DNA from: Diploptera punctata
Lineage: Eukaryota > Arthropoda > Insecta > Blattodea > Blaberidae
Length of the DNA: 64,000 nucleotides
NCBI GenBank assembly: GCA_030220185.1
Contig: JASPKZ010007797.1
Span: forward strand, 372,001 to 436,000
Direction: 5' to 3'
The first letter of the stretch is position 1, and each line of letters starts with the position of its first letter. Under the pieces are notes generated by a model that saw only the letters and a program-made list of their open reading frames with translations, was not told the DNA's origin and searched no databases. A program made the position numbers and the translations under genes. Of the stretch, positions 11,815 to 21,879 are shown one piece after another.

Positions 11815-11945
11815 TTTAAGTCTTTATAATGGATATGTGGAAAACAACGGGAAGCTACTACACCTATAATTCCCTAGTAAAACTGCAAAACATAGTATGA
11901 AAATGCTATGATTGCAGTGAAAGGCCTGCCCTCGGGCAGAATTAC
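11815..11945 (+). repeat. Repeat G, copy 1
   Basis: About 130 bases (ATGTGGAAAACAACGGGAAG to CCTCGGGCAGAAT) repeated at 13920-14045 (+) and 54003-54130 (-). Function unknown; in two of the three copies it directly follows a family D head, so it may be an alternative SINE body. Confidence 0.7.
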
Positions 11946-12014
11946 TATGGATGGATGGATGCATAATGGATAGGCTACATTTAATTAGATATAAAGAACA
12001 TAAATTGAAATAAA

Positions 12015-12015
12015 C

Positions 12016-12055
<40 letters not shown>
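12015..12055. repeat. (TA)n microsatellite
   Basis: Two TA runs separated by a short interruption. Confidence 0.9.
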
Positions 12056-12057
<2 letters not shown>

Positions 12058-12069
12058 CTATAATATATT

Positions 12070-12415
12070 GAAACTACTTTTTGAACCGAAGAGAGATGAA
12101 CAGACAGTCGAATGGAGAAGACTAAACAACAGTGAGGTACTTGATCTTTATAGGAAGCCAGATATAATAAGAGTTAAGTCTCGTAGACTGGGTTGAGCAA
12201 GACATATGACGCGAATGGGGAATGAAAGAGGGACATGGAAATTTTGTAGGAAAACCAGAAGGTATGCTCCCAGTAGGAAGGCCAACAATGAGGTGGGAGA
12301 ATAACATTAACTATGATTTGAGAGAAGTAGATCGTACGGGTATTGGAAAACATTAGCTCAGGATAGGGATGTGTGTCCGCACAGCCATGAACCTATGGAT
12401 TCGATACTGCCAGAA
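12070..12415 (+). pseudogene. LINE 3' coding-end fragment
   Basis: Reads EPKRDEQTVEWRRLNNSEVLDLYRKPD and later the RPTMRWENN block, with several frameshifts. Confidence 0.7.
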
Positions 12416-12419
12416 TTAG

Positions 12420-12950
12420 TTATGTTAGCAGTACAAAGAAAACATTTCAGAATGATGAATTATGTTAATAAGCAGTAGAATGCTTTTAATTAATTAAAAA
12501 AAGTTCTGGGAGCCGTCCCTTCCTACGAAAAGCAGTGATTAAATATATTATTTCGGCATCAGCTTACCTTTAGTGGCCATCTCTAGGATTTGAACTAATG
12601 TGTTAGTATTCTGGGAGTGTTTCACACGACAAATACCTTGTACGATGTCCAGTAGTCGCTGCGAAGACTTCAGGAGATATGACAGCATTTTTTATTTTCC
12701 ATTCGATGCAATTCCCCCGCCCCCTAACTAGCACCATTACGTAATCAACTCACAACAGCGCTCCTATAGCTAAGTTAAAGAACCCCTTTCTCTTCGGCTT
12801 CAAACTTGCCTGACGAGTTGATTGTAGTGAAGTCTGTCATGCCTAAGTTTGAAGAAAAATGCGCGCCCATATTTATTCGTGATTTCAATAAATCTTTCTT
12901 AAAGTAACATGCACACAGATAATTTAATTATGCATGTTGATAATCTATAT
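12420..12950. other. No recognisable feature
   Basis: Unassigned sequence; no ORF or repeat recognised. Confidence 0.45.
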
Positions 12951-12954
12951 TATT

Positions 12955-13015
12955 ATTCTCCCAGTTATATTAAATGGATGCGAGAAATGGACTCTTACTT
13001 TAAGGGAGGAGAGAA
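12955..13015 (+). mobile_element. Short LINE fragment
   Basis: Matches only the ILPVILNGCE-WTLTLREE stretch of the LINE family. Confidence 0.55.
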
Positions 13016-13045
13016 CATTACCTTTTCACACCTATTGATCACTTA

Positions 13046-13150
13046 GGGTTGGTTTCACCAACAGAGGTAATTGTATTACGCCAGTTTAAGCTATGTATTA
13101 TACATGGGGAAAACTGGCGTAATAGTTACCTCTGTTGGTGAAACTGACCC
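13046..13150. mobile_element. Harbinger-like MITE
   Basis: 105-bp element with long terminal inverted repeats (start GGGTTGGTTTCACCAACAGA, end its complement GTTGGTGAAACTGACCC, arms about 45 bp) flanked by TTA at 13043-13045 and 13151-13153. A 3-bp TWA duplication suits PIF/Harbinger MITEs. Confidence 0.75.
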
Positions 13151-13319
13151 TTATTAACGGCCCCGCTCTAGAATATCTGGAGTAATTTTAACCAAACTTG
13201 GTAACCATATAACTTACATTCTGGGAAATGTTCCGTGGGCTAGGGGTTAGAGGCTCCTAAATCCTAGCACCCCTGAATGAGGAGGCGATATCCAAACAAT
13301 CCGAAATGACCGATATTAA

Positions 13320-13840
13320 TGTCGAATTTATAGGTTTCGGAGCCGCTAAGTCCATTGGCGGCAGTTCTGATGATATTTAAAACCAAACTAAGAGAGAAGG
13401 TGAGGTGAAAATAAAAGGCAAAGGAATTGAGATTAGTGCCGGATTCATAGTTTCGGGGTCCCTGCAGTCCATACGTTAATTCAAACTCTGGCCACAAAGT
13501 GTGTCAGAAGGAAAAATAATATGTCCAAAATGGGCGATATTACTGTCAAATCCATTTTTTCGGGGTCATGGTGACAGTGCAGAAGCCATATAACCTCAAG
13601 TATGCCTCTAAAACACCTGGGGGTGAGAAAGATTAAATATAATATGTTAAAAGTTGCCGTGATTAGTGTATATTTCACAGTTTTTTGGGTCGCTAAGTTT
13701 ACTGGTCACAGTCAAGATGACATTTAAGCCGAAATTTGACCTTTAGCACCCCTAAAACGGTTTGAAGGGATGAGAAGTTTAAGAAATAAAATTTGAAAAA
13801 AGTCACCATGATTAGTGTCGAATAAGTTTCCGGGGTGAGG
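13320..13840. repeat. Degenerate tandem array, roughly 105-150 bp units
   Basis: A phrase of the type TTTCGGGGTC / GGGTCGCTAAGT recurs near 13333, 13450, 13554, 13680 and 13826, each followed by a CAGT..GATG..ATATTTAA-like stretch and ACCCCTAAA-like text. About five very diverged units. Confidence 0.55.
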
Positions 13841-13918
13841 TTTTTTGGATTTTTTCCTCGCCTATAAGACAAATGTCAGGTAGCTTTAAGGCCCAAACCG
13901 TCCCCGAACATCATATTT
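13830..13918 (+). mobile_element. SINE family D head fragment
   Basis: GGTGAGGTTTTTTGG and GACAAATGTCAGG blocks of family D, directly followed by repeat G. Confidence 0.6.
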
Positions 13919-13919
13919 C

Positions 13920-14045
13920 GCCGATGTGGAAAGCAACGGGAAGCTACCACACCTATAATTCTCTAGTAAAGCTGCAAAGCATAGCATGAAAATTCTATGA
14001 TTGCAGTGAAAGACCTGCCTTTGGACAGAACACTATAGAATAGAA
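13920..14045 (+). repeat. Repeat G, copy 2
   Basis: Close match to 11815-11945; joined to a family D head as in the inverted copy at 54003-54310. Confidence 0.7.
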
Positions 14046-14074
14046 ATATAGTTTATGGAGTGTGTTGAGAAAAC

Positions 14075-14215
14075 CAACTATAACGGCTGGGGGACTCGAC
14101 ATGCTGACCACATTTCACCACTATATTTTGGTCCAAAATTGTTCCTAAGAACTTTATTCTCAAATACTCATGTTTTCTCCTTCTTTAAAGTAAGAGTCCA
14201 TGTATCACATCACTG
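14075..14215. mobile_element. SINE B scrap followed by reversed LINE scrap
   Basis: ACTATAACGGCTGGGGGACT at 14078 is family B body; 14125-14205 on the minus strand is LINE tail (FENKVLRNNFGP). Confidence 0.5.
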
Positions 14216-14524
14216 CTTATTGCAGCTACCCAAATTCTTCATTGAGCACAGTGATTCAAAACTCAGAAAACCTCGCCAAAATTAAATTTTTCAACATTTT
14301 TACTGGCAATTTTTTTTATTGCATTTGATTTACAATACATAGGACCACTTAAATTCACTATTGGAAGGTTTATGATTTAATAAACATATCAGTATATATT
14401 GATTTAATTTTAATGTTTTAAAAATCTTAATTTTTACACTTAAAACACTGATCTTTTTTTATATTTAATTCATAATGCGCTTTTAAACCAAGAATGGTGT
14501 GTTTAGAACACATCAAAATAATAA

Positions 14525-15325
14525 AAATGTAAATACAGCCTTTATATAATTGAAGAGAATATAAGGAAAACATTTAAAGCAGCAAATAAAATGGGTCTGC
14601 AGATAAATGAAGAAAAAACAAAATATACAGAATCTGTAATCAAAATAAGAAATATAAAAGAAAGGAACAACAAATACAGAGAATTTTAAATTTGAAAGTT
14701 TTGTATATCTGGGAACCCAAATTAACAACATTAATGATATTAAAGAAGAAATAAGTAAGAGAATTTAAAATGCCACTAAATGTTACTATGGAACGGTAAA
14801 ATATTTTTAATCAAAATATCTCACTTTAACACAAAAATAAGATTATATAAGACATTAATAAAGCATGTGCTAACACATGGAAGTGAGATTTGGGTCTTGA
14901 CTGAAAATACCATAGCTCAGCTCCGAGTTTTTTAAAGAAAAATTCTAAGAAGAATATATGGCCCCATTCAGGAAAGAGGAGAATGGCGAATATGATATAA
15001 TGAAGAATTATATAATTTGTATAAGTCACCAGACATTGTTACATACATAAAAATAGCTAGGTTGAGATGGGCAGGACATATCCAGAGAATGGATAATACT
15101 GAAACTGTTAAAAAAAAATGATGGACCATCCAGATGGAAAAAGAAACATTGGAAGACCTGAAGCTAGGTGGATGGATGGAGTTTTGGAAGACGTCCAAAG
15201 ACTTGAAATTCAAAATTGGACAGTCACCAGGAGTAGATAGTTTGGAGGAGAATGCTAAGGGAGGCTATGACTCGACCCAGGTTGTTATGCCAAATAGGAT
15301 TATGATGATTGAAGAGAAAAAATTA
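14525..15325 (+). pseudogene. LINE 3' half, heavily decayed
   Basis: Frames read LQINEEKTKY, FVYLGTQINN, NATKCYYG, a VLTHGSEIWVLTEN-like block, RRIYGPIQERGEWR and RPEARWMDGVLEDVQRL-like blocks. All typical post-RT LINE text, with many stops and shifts. Confidence 0.7.
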
Positions 15326-15396
15326 TGCCTAAACTGTCAAAACATGTGTACAAAACCAGAGATCTTGAGTTCAAAACCCAGTTTAGACATAAATGT
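15326..15396 (+). pseudogene. Decayed tRNA-like cassette
   Basis: Ends GCCTAAAC and GTTTAGAC can pair and a B-box-like AGTTCAAAACCC is present; the A box is lost. Followed by the cassette element's CATACATCTCAATGATGG block. Confidence 0.4.
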
Positions 15397-15447
15397 TTCT
15401 ATTATTTGTTTCATACATCTCAATGATGGATAAATTATATTTGAAAA

Positions 15448-15492
15448 GAAGTCTGAAGAAGGTACAGTGTACCGAAACAGCTGTCACTGAAT
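15448..15492 (+). ncRNA. Hammerhead ribozyme-like motif in PLE end
   Basis: CTGAAGA (15453-15459), one extra A, stem II GGTAC-AGT-GTACC, GAAA, palindromic helix III ACAGCTGT (15477-15484), cleavage base C15485. Helix I starts with AGT/ACT; further out ATTTGA can pair with TCAAAT. Same sequence in reverse at 47160-47206. Confidence 0.75.
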
Positions 15493-15594
15493 TATATAAT
15501 AAATATGAAAATCAAATAAAACTATGTTTTATTTTTATTTAATTAAGAAAAATATACAATTAGACTGTGGAATTAACAGTGTATCTATGAGAAA

Positions 15595-15740
15595 AATTTG
15601 CATTTAGATTGGAGTGCTCAGGTAGCTCAGTCGGTAGATCATTCGCATAGAAAGCGAAAGATCCTGGATTCAAATCTCAGTTTGAGTGTGTATTTTTCTC
15701 TTCAAATATAACAAATTTTTCTCTTCCAATATAATTTGTC
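15595..15740 (+). mobile_element. tRNA-cassette element, single copy
   Basis: GAGAAAAATTTGCATTTAGA leader, tRNA-like unit and TTTTTCTCTTCAAATATAA trailer, the trailer duplicated once. Confidence 0.7.
15616..15687 (+). tRNA. tRNA-like unit, acceptor GCTCAGG/TTTGAGT
   Basis: 72 nt. A box TAGCTCAGTCGG, B box GGATTCAAATC; anticodon stem TTCGC/GCGAA differs from other copies on both sides and still pairs. Loop ATAGAAA. Confidence 0.45.
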
Positions 15741-16233
15741 ATTCAGCGAAAAGTGATCAATTTATAATAAAACATCGAAACAATTTCTTGTTGAGTTACA
15801 AAAAGAAAGGAGCTGCAAGCAGTAATGAATTTACATTCCAAAAACAGCTTATAGATTGTATAATGCTATAAATGGAGAGAAAAAAAACTTTTGCAGTAAC
15901 GTCAGTAGTGAAAGTAAGTGACGTTTGAGAGCCTGCATCACTTCAAAAACTACCAAAAAATCTGCAAAATCTCCTGTAAATGATGTAATTCATCATCTTA
16001 AGGACCCACATTTGAAATGCCATGCAATTATTTTTTTTTACAACTAAACTTATATTTATTTAATAAGCTAGTAATACAGTCACTACAACCTGCACATGAG
16101 TCCACAGCGAGTAGCACCTGCTCAATAAGCTATAACTGCTCTAAAATATTAAATTATAGCATTATTTATATGCATTTATAAAAAATATTAACTCCAGGAA
16201 TTTTGCCAGTAGTTTTTAGTCTTTTGGATCATG

Positions 16234-16256
16234 TCATCATCATCATCATCATTATC
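16234..16256. repeat. (ATC)n microsatellite
   Basis: Short ATC run. Confidence 0.85.
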
Positions 16257-16257
16257 C

Positions 16258-16630
16258 ATGCAAGTAGTAGGCCACGTGGCCTGTTACGGTCTCAAAGAGG
16301 AATTTTCCATCCAGCATCTTTTGCCTTGGGGGCAGTAACGAAGCATGGCTTTTGGAATTCTATGAGATGGCATTCGTTGAAGATGGGCTTTCCAGTTGTT
16401 CTGGTGATTGATGGAGAATGGGCAAATTTACATTTGCTTTCAGGTCCCAAAATATTAATGCAAATAGCATAAAACTTGACAGGTTGAAAAATCAGCTGGG
16501 GAACCTGACATGTTGAGTACATGTCACCCCTATACTGGTTGTATGATCAACCATCTTTGTGAATAATACATGAAAATGAGAGACTAGCAGCCAGCTGGTA
16601 GGCCAGGAGGCCTGTTGTGCCATGAAAGAA
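16258..16630. repeat. Diverged SINE-like repeat
   Basis: Contains AGGCCACGTGGCCTGTTACG and near the end CAGCCAGCTGGTAGGCCAGG and GGCCTGTTGTGCCA, similar to the 3' end of family B. Family not fixed. Confidence 0.4.
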
Positions 16631-16694
16631 GAAGAAAAATATATATATGAACATGTTATTTAATTGAATTATCAGCGTATTTAAAAGAATACTG

Positions 16695-17839
16695 GCTACA
16701 AGATATATACGAAAATAATAAATAATAGATTGAGAAACATAACAGAAATAATAATAAATGAAAATCAAAGTGGATTCAGAAAGGGAAGGTCATGTATAGA
16801 CAATGTCTTTACACTGAAACAACTCATAGAAAAGAGAAGAGAACATAACTTAGAAACTCACATAGGATTTATAGATTTGGATAAGGCCTTTGATCGAGTA
16901 AACAGACAAAAATTATGGGAAATATTACGAATGAAAGGATACCCGCTGTGCCTTGTTGAAACAATAAAGAAATTATATAAAGACACAAATATAATTATAG
17001 ATACCGGATTCAAAAGAACAGATACAATCAAAACAAATACTGGATTTAGACAAGGATGTAGTTTATCACCCACTTTGTTTAATATATATATAGACGATAT
17101 TTTAAATAAATGGAAAGTTTTAGTGAATCCAGGAATAAGAATAGATAATAAAGTGTGCATAAATAATCTTCTATTTGCTGATGATGTAATCATAATACAG
17201 AAAAATGAAGACGACTTACAGAAATCTATGCATGCATTAAATGAAATATGTAAATTATATGATCTAAAGATTTCTGTAAGGAAAACGAAGACCATGGCTT
17301 TTAGAGGAAGAGATCCAGTGAGATCCAAAATTATTTTAGAAAATCAAAGTATAGAACAGGTGTCTAGTTTCAAATATTTGGGCTGTGATGTTGGCTACAA
17401 TGTGGGAAGAGATATTGACTCCAAAATAAATAAATTTCAGACGGTGTGTGGAACAATACAGTGAACATTCAAAAATAAAATTAGAAAAGAAACCAAGATA
17501 AAAATGTATAATGTTATGGCGGTTCCCACAATATTGTATGGATGTGAAACTTGGGCTCCAATGAAAAAACAGAAGGATAGAATACAGATGGCGGAGATGA
17601 GGTTCCTAAGACAAGTAAAAGGATGTACAAGACTTGATAGAATAAGAAATGAGGATATAAGAGAAGAATTGAAAGTTAAGCCTTTATTGGATAAGCTCAC
17701 GAATTACAGACAGAAATGGATTGATCATATGGATGGAATGAGTAAGGAGAGATATCCATTGTTAGCAAGAAATTATCAAGCAAGAGGAAGACGTAATGTT
17801 GGAAGACCTAGAAGACGTTGGGCTGATGCATTATGAAGT
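16695..17839 (+). pseudogene. LINE reverse transcriptase fragment, one nonsense codon
   Basis: One frame from about 16700 to the TGA at 17837-17839 is broken only by TGA at 17462-17464 (probably CGA to TGA). RT blocks: NQSGFRKGRSCIDN, IGFIDLDKAFDRV, GFRQGCSLSPTLFNIYIDD, NNLLFADDV with the catalytic FADD intact, then SSFKYLGCDV, ILYGCETWAP and the ARGRRNVGRPRRRW end. The endonuclease and the first RT blocks are missing. It is the best-preserved RT of the window, a recent 5'-truncated non-LTR element (RTE-like by its motifs; inference). Confidence 0.85.
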
Positions 17840-17887
17840 CAGAACGGGCAATTGCCTAATTCCTGGAGTGATGACGATGATGATATA

Positions 17888-18012
17888 AAAGAAAAATTTG
17901 CATTTAGATTGGAACTTGCTCAGGTAGCTCAGTCAGTAGAGTATTGGCCTAGAAAGCCAAAGGTCCTGGGTTTAAGCCCCAGTCTGAGCATATAATTTTT
18001 CTCTTCAAATAT
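17888..18012 (+). mobile_element. tRNA-cassette element, single copy
   Basis: Leader AAGAAAAATTTGCATTTAGA, tRNA-like unit, trailer ATAATTTTTCTCTTCAAATA. The upstream module is absent. Confidence 0.7.
17918..17989 (+). tRNA. tRNA-like unit, acceptor GCTCAGG/TCTGAGC
   Basis: 72 nt; all stems pair. Loop CTAGAAA with T33. B box GGTTTAAGCCC slightly degraded. TTTTT follows 7 bases after the end. Confidence 0.5.
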
Positions 18013-18029
18013 GATGTTAGTGAAATTAA

Positions 18030-18345
18030 TAAATTACAAAAATTACAATATGAAGTTCTTCTTAATAAATAAGGTGAATCCAGAGTGATCTTGCCTCATA
18101 AATTGTAATGTTCTTTTTGAACATGTTTCAATATCCCATGCATGCCATCATCAGCTTTTCCAGACACGGCCGACAATATAAAATTCAACAGTATGGAAAA
18201 ACTGTAATGGTGTGCATGGCACATCAAAATATGTTCAAATAGAACACAACAAATATAAAATTACAATAGGAAGTAATAAGAACACAGAAGTTATGAGGTA
18301 AGATGATTCTGGATTGACATTAAAAATTATGATGTTAGTGATAAA
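18030..18345 (-). repeat. PLE terminal region, partly inverted
   Basis: Holds ACATGTTTCA and GCCTCATAA blocks in one direction and ATGAGGTAAGATGATTC in the other, the layout of other PLE ends here; arms are diverged. Confidence 0.55.
18112..18160 (-). ncRNA. Hammerhead-like motif, weak stem II
   Basis: Minus strand: CTGATGA (18154-18148), GAAA, palindrome ACATGT, cleavage base T. The stem II segment pairs poorly, so this is probably dead. Confidence 0.4.
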
Positions 18346-18570
18346 AAAATGTCACTTTCGTAAATAATCTCGCTGCCACTGGCACATAAGTGGGGTTCAC
18401 ACTCTTGCTGAAACAATAATTTATAACAGTAGAGTCCATAATTTTTAAAATATTGTTTATTGTCACTCATACTTTAAGAGAGGAAAGAAGATTATGATAT
18501 TCAATGTTTTTATTATTAATTTCATACATCTCAATGATGGATAAATCATATTTGAAGAGAAAAATTATAC

Positions 18571-18630
18571 GCTCAGACCGGGACCCTTGGTTCTCTAGAC
18601 CAAGTGCTCTACCACCTCAGCTACCTGAGC
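18571..18630 (-). tRNA. tRNA-like unit lacking part of the T arm
   Basis: GCTCAGG start and TCTGAGC end; anticodon stem CTTGGT/ACCAAG. About 12 bases of T stem/loop deleted, B box gone. Confidence 0.35.
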
Positions 18631-18735
18631 AAGTACCGATCTAAATGCAAATTTTTCTCTATATATGTTGTAATTCCCTATATAAGTTGTATATACAATG
18701 TATATAGAGAAAAATTTGCGTTTAGATCAGTACTT

Positions 18736-18799
18736 GCTCAGGTGGTAGAGCACTTGGTCTAGAGAACCAAGGGTCCTAGGTTCAAGTCCTGGTCTGAGT
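18736..18799 (+). tRNA. tRNA-like unit lacking part of the D arm
   Basis: GCTCAGG...TCTGAGT ends, anticodon stem CTTGGT/ACCAAG, B box GGTTCAAGTCC; the first half of the D arm and A box are deleted. Confidence 0.35.
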
Positions 18800-19144
18800 G
18801 TATAATTTTTCTCTTCAAATATGATTATGAGTATTGTCTGTCCAACAGATCTGTGCCCCCGTAAGATATGCAAACTAAGCCTACTTGCTTTTCCTTCCTG
18901 CATTCCTATCTCTCTCTCTCTCTTGCACTTGCACTCCAGTGTTGTCAATTCAACTCCAACCTTGCTTTATTTGATATTCAAGAGCCATGATAATGGGAGA
19001 AGTTTGGCAACATCCTTACTTTGTGAGTTACCGAGGCTGTTGTTTGATGTAGTGGGAGGGGAGTGCAGTAAAATGGTGAGAGTATAGACGTGTACTTTTC
19101 TAAGAACGATGTCAGTGCTATAGGGGCACAGATCCATTGGTCCA

Positions 19145-19530
19145 AGTATATTTGAGAATAAAGTTCTCAGAAAACTTGTTGGGCCAAAAAGAGATAAACA
19201 GACAGGTGAATTGTCAAAACTACATAATAGTGAGCTACATTTATGTATAGGAAGCCAGATATAATAAGAACAGTTAAGTCTCATAGACTGCGATGGGCAG
19301 GACATGTGGCACAAATGGAAAATGAAAGAGGTGCATGGAAGCTTCTTGTAGGAAAATGCCCAGTTGGTAGACCAATAATGTGGTAGGAGAATAACATTAT
19401 CCATGGTTTGAGGGAAGCTGATTATGCAGGGGATGATTGGAAAACATTAGCTTAGGATAGGGATGTATGGAGAGCTTATGTCCTTAAGCCCATAAACCTA
19501 CAGGTTCAATAGAGCCAGTGAGTTTAGTTT
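19145..19530 (+). pseudogene. LINE 3' coding-end fragment
   Basis: FENKVLRKLVGPKRDKQTGE, RLRWAGHVAQMENERGAWKL and DDWKTLA*DRDVW blocks with frameshifts. Confidence 0.75.
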
Positions 19531-19925
19531 TAGTGTTTATTAGCATTTTTATGACTTACAGAGCAGAAACAGAGTGATATTTAGACAAACCATACACACA
19601 CATTTCTTTAATTTTTAGTTATCAATATTAATATTAAATTTTAAAAAAATATTTTGTAACTTTACAGTTAGGCAGTACAGTTGCCTATCTTATAATATTT
19701 GGACCTCCTGTACAATCCTCAAAGTTTGTGTACATGAAATCTGGAGTCAAACAGAACTAATTAATTTGATTTAGAACACCAATAGCAAGATGAAAATTTT
19801 AATAAAATTGTCATCAAACAACATTTGTTCAATATTTAACTGAAAGAAAAGCAATTCATGAGTAATGTAGAAAAATAGATTTTAGAGTAATAAATAAATT
19901 TGGTCTGCCTTCATCTTACCTCATA

Positions 19926-20660
19926 CCGTATTTTACGGACTATAAGATATACTTTTTTCTTTGAAAAATTACCTCCAAAATTCAGGTGTATCTTATACTC
20001 AAAAGTAACATAAAAATGCCCAGTGTTTGATTAAAAATTCCCACCAGTCTTAAGAATGGCCATATATTTGATGCTGTGGGAAACCTATCTCTATCTGGCA
20101 ACATTGGATTCAACTGGCAGCAGCAGTACACCGATGCGATGAAGAGAGTTGTGGGAATTCACAAGCTGGCTAACACTGTCTCATTCCTGCCCCGCCATCA
20201 CAAACCCAGAACTCTGTCTCATCTATGATGTGTCATTGCAATGTATGATGCCAGTGAACTTGAACAAATGGATGATGGATGAAACCCAACGTGGATTCAC
20301 ACCAAAGGGAGCTTTAAAACAACATACAATCAAACAAGTGTGTCAGTGGATAAAAATGTCATGGTCTAGAGTGAGAGAAGACATTATTGTTAAATCTTTC
20401 AAGAAGTGCGGCGTAAGTAACGCTTGCGATAGCAGTGAAGACCATCTTATATATGATGAGGACAACGATGATGATAAAGAGGAAGAAGAAAGTTCAGATA
20501 ACAATTTTCAGGAATTTTAAAGATCAGAACGGTTTTATAAACTAAGATTTTTTTTAAATCTGGCTTTGCAATCTAATAATAAAAATATATTTTTTAAAAA
20601 TTATTTAAAAATAAAGGTGAGTCTTATAGTTGGTAGCGTCTCATAGTCCGTAAAATACGG
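19926..20660 (+). mobile_element. pogo/Tigger-like element, internally deleted
   Basis: 735-bp element flanked by TA (19924-19925, 20661-20662). Ends CCGTATTTTACGGACTATAA and its complement match at 21 of 22 positions. The interior keeps the C-terminal part of a pogo transposase, so this is an internal-deletion derivative that would need a transposase supplied in trans. Confidence 0.88.
20149..20520 (+). pseudogene. pogo transposase C-terminal remnant
   Basis: Open frame of 123 codons. It reads MKQ-like VCQWIKMSW..VREDIIVKSFKKCGVSNACDSSEDHLIYDE and an acidic tail, the end of DDE transposases of the pogo/Tigger group (the KSFKKCGISNALDG motif). The DNA-binding and DDE catalytic parts are gone; the first 25 residues are probably not transposase. 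Confidence 0.8.
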
Positions 20661-20664
20661 TATT

Positions 20665-21400
20665 TCGTTGTTTCTTGTAAGACATGTTTGAAAGCATCTC
20701 TGCTTCAACTTCAGTTGGTACAGACTATACCATGTTTATTAAGTAGAACCTCATAATGTTACTTCCTAATGTATTTTCATAATAGATTTGAGAGATTCAT
20801 TCAACTTTTGTTTTGTGTAATTTCTAAGAATAAGTGGAGGCTAAAACGAATATTCAGTTTCGGAATGTACCCTTAACAACTGCTATTCTTCTACAAATTT
20901 TGTGTACACTCATTGAAAAAGTGAATAAACAAATTGTGTGATCTTTAAGTCGTTACTTTAAGTTGGATGTCAAGAATGGAGATACTATGGAGCATAATTT
21001 ACAGTGTTTGTATATTGCTTAAACTTTCTGACCGTTCTGTTACCGATGTTGCAGTAGACTGAGTAAAATAAGCATTACTATTATTGTTATTTAACAACAA
21101 AATATATATAAGTGCCAATTATTTGCATTGGGCATTGAAATCTCTATTAAACTTAGTAGGAAATTTAACCTTCTATTAAAATTCCTTGATAATTTGTCAG
21201 GTTAGTTTGTTATCTTATGAATTGCACTTTTTTTCTATGTTTACTTCTATTCCCAATAAATCTGAAATGTATTTTGGAGGCAGGATAATGATAATCATTA
21301 CAGTAATAATGTCAGAAATAATATGTGGTACCAAAATAACATTTTATACAATACAAGGATTGTAGCAGGTGAGATTCTGACAAATATTCAAGAGAACTAT
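20665..21400. other. No recognisable feature
   Basis: AT-rich sequence without coding or repeat signal. Confidence 0.5.
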
Positions 21401-21410
21401 TATTATTATT

Positions 21411-21448
<38 letters not shown>

Positions 21449-21450
21449 GC
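21400..21450. repeat. (ATT)n/(AAT)n microsatellite
   Basis: TAT repeats turning directly into ATA repeats, a perfect small palindrome. Confidence 0.9.
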
Positions 21451-21574
21451 ATAAATTAGACTAGAAAAAAATCATGAAAAGCTCAGTTATCCGCTCATAT
21501 AATCTAAAATAATGTGAACTAAATTTGAATTAATTACATGTACAGCCTGACAACTTCAAGTGAACAAACAAACT

Positions 21575-21875
21575 ACATGGCATGGCAGGCCTAGAGGGCC
21601 GTTGACCTACCAGCCGGCCTCATATCCACATGTGTTAATCACAGAGGTAGGCAATTTTCTAGCCAGTGTAGGGGTGGCATGTGATCAGTATGTTGGGTCT
21701 CCCAACCATTATAGCTGGTTTTCTCAACCTGGAGCTGCTACTTATTGTAGCTACCCAAATTCCACATGATGCTGGGTGGGCAACGGTCCCATATTGTCTG
21801 AAGCGCAAGTATCTCTGCACCAAAGCATCTTGCCTTAAACCATTCGTCTATAGCATGGGATGAGTAAAAACCCCA
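21575..21875 (-). mobile_element. SINE family B copy
   Basis: Minus strand: decayed head at 21870, then TAGCTACAATAAGTAGCAGC, CCACCCCTACACTGGCTAG-like and CAGCCGGCTGGTAGG blocks. Confidence 0.7.
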
Positions 21876-21879
21876 GAAA

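Larger units (their letters stand above)
18504..18822. mobile_element. tRNA-cassette inverted pair
   Basis: Two tRNA-like units head to head (18571-18630 minus, 18736-18799 plus) around a short AT-rich centre. Outer flanks gattatga-tatt and gattatgagtatt suggest a target duplication with one indel. Confidence 0.65.

Noticed and set aside
16858..17328. 156-codon minus-strand frame
   Set aside because: Antisense of the LINE reverse transcriptase, whose motifs are all on the plus strand.
18967..19404. 145-codon minus-strand frame
   Set aside because: Antisense shadow of a LINE tail (plus-strand GPKRD..GHVA text).
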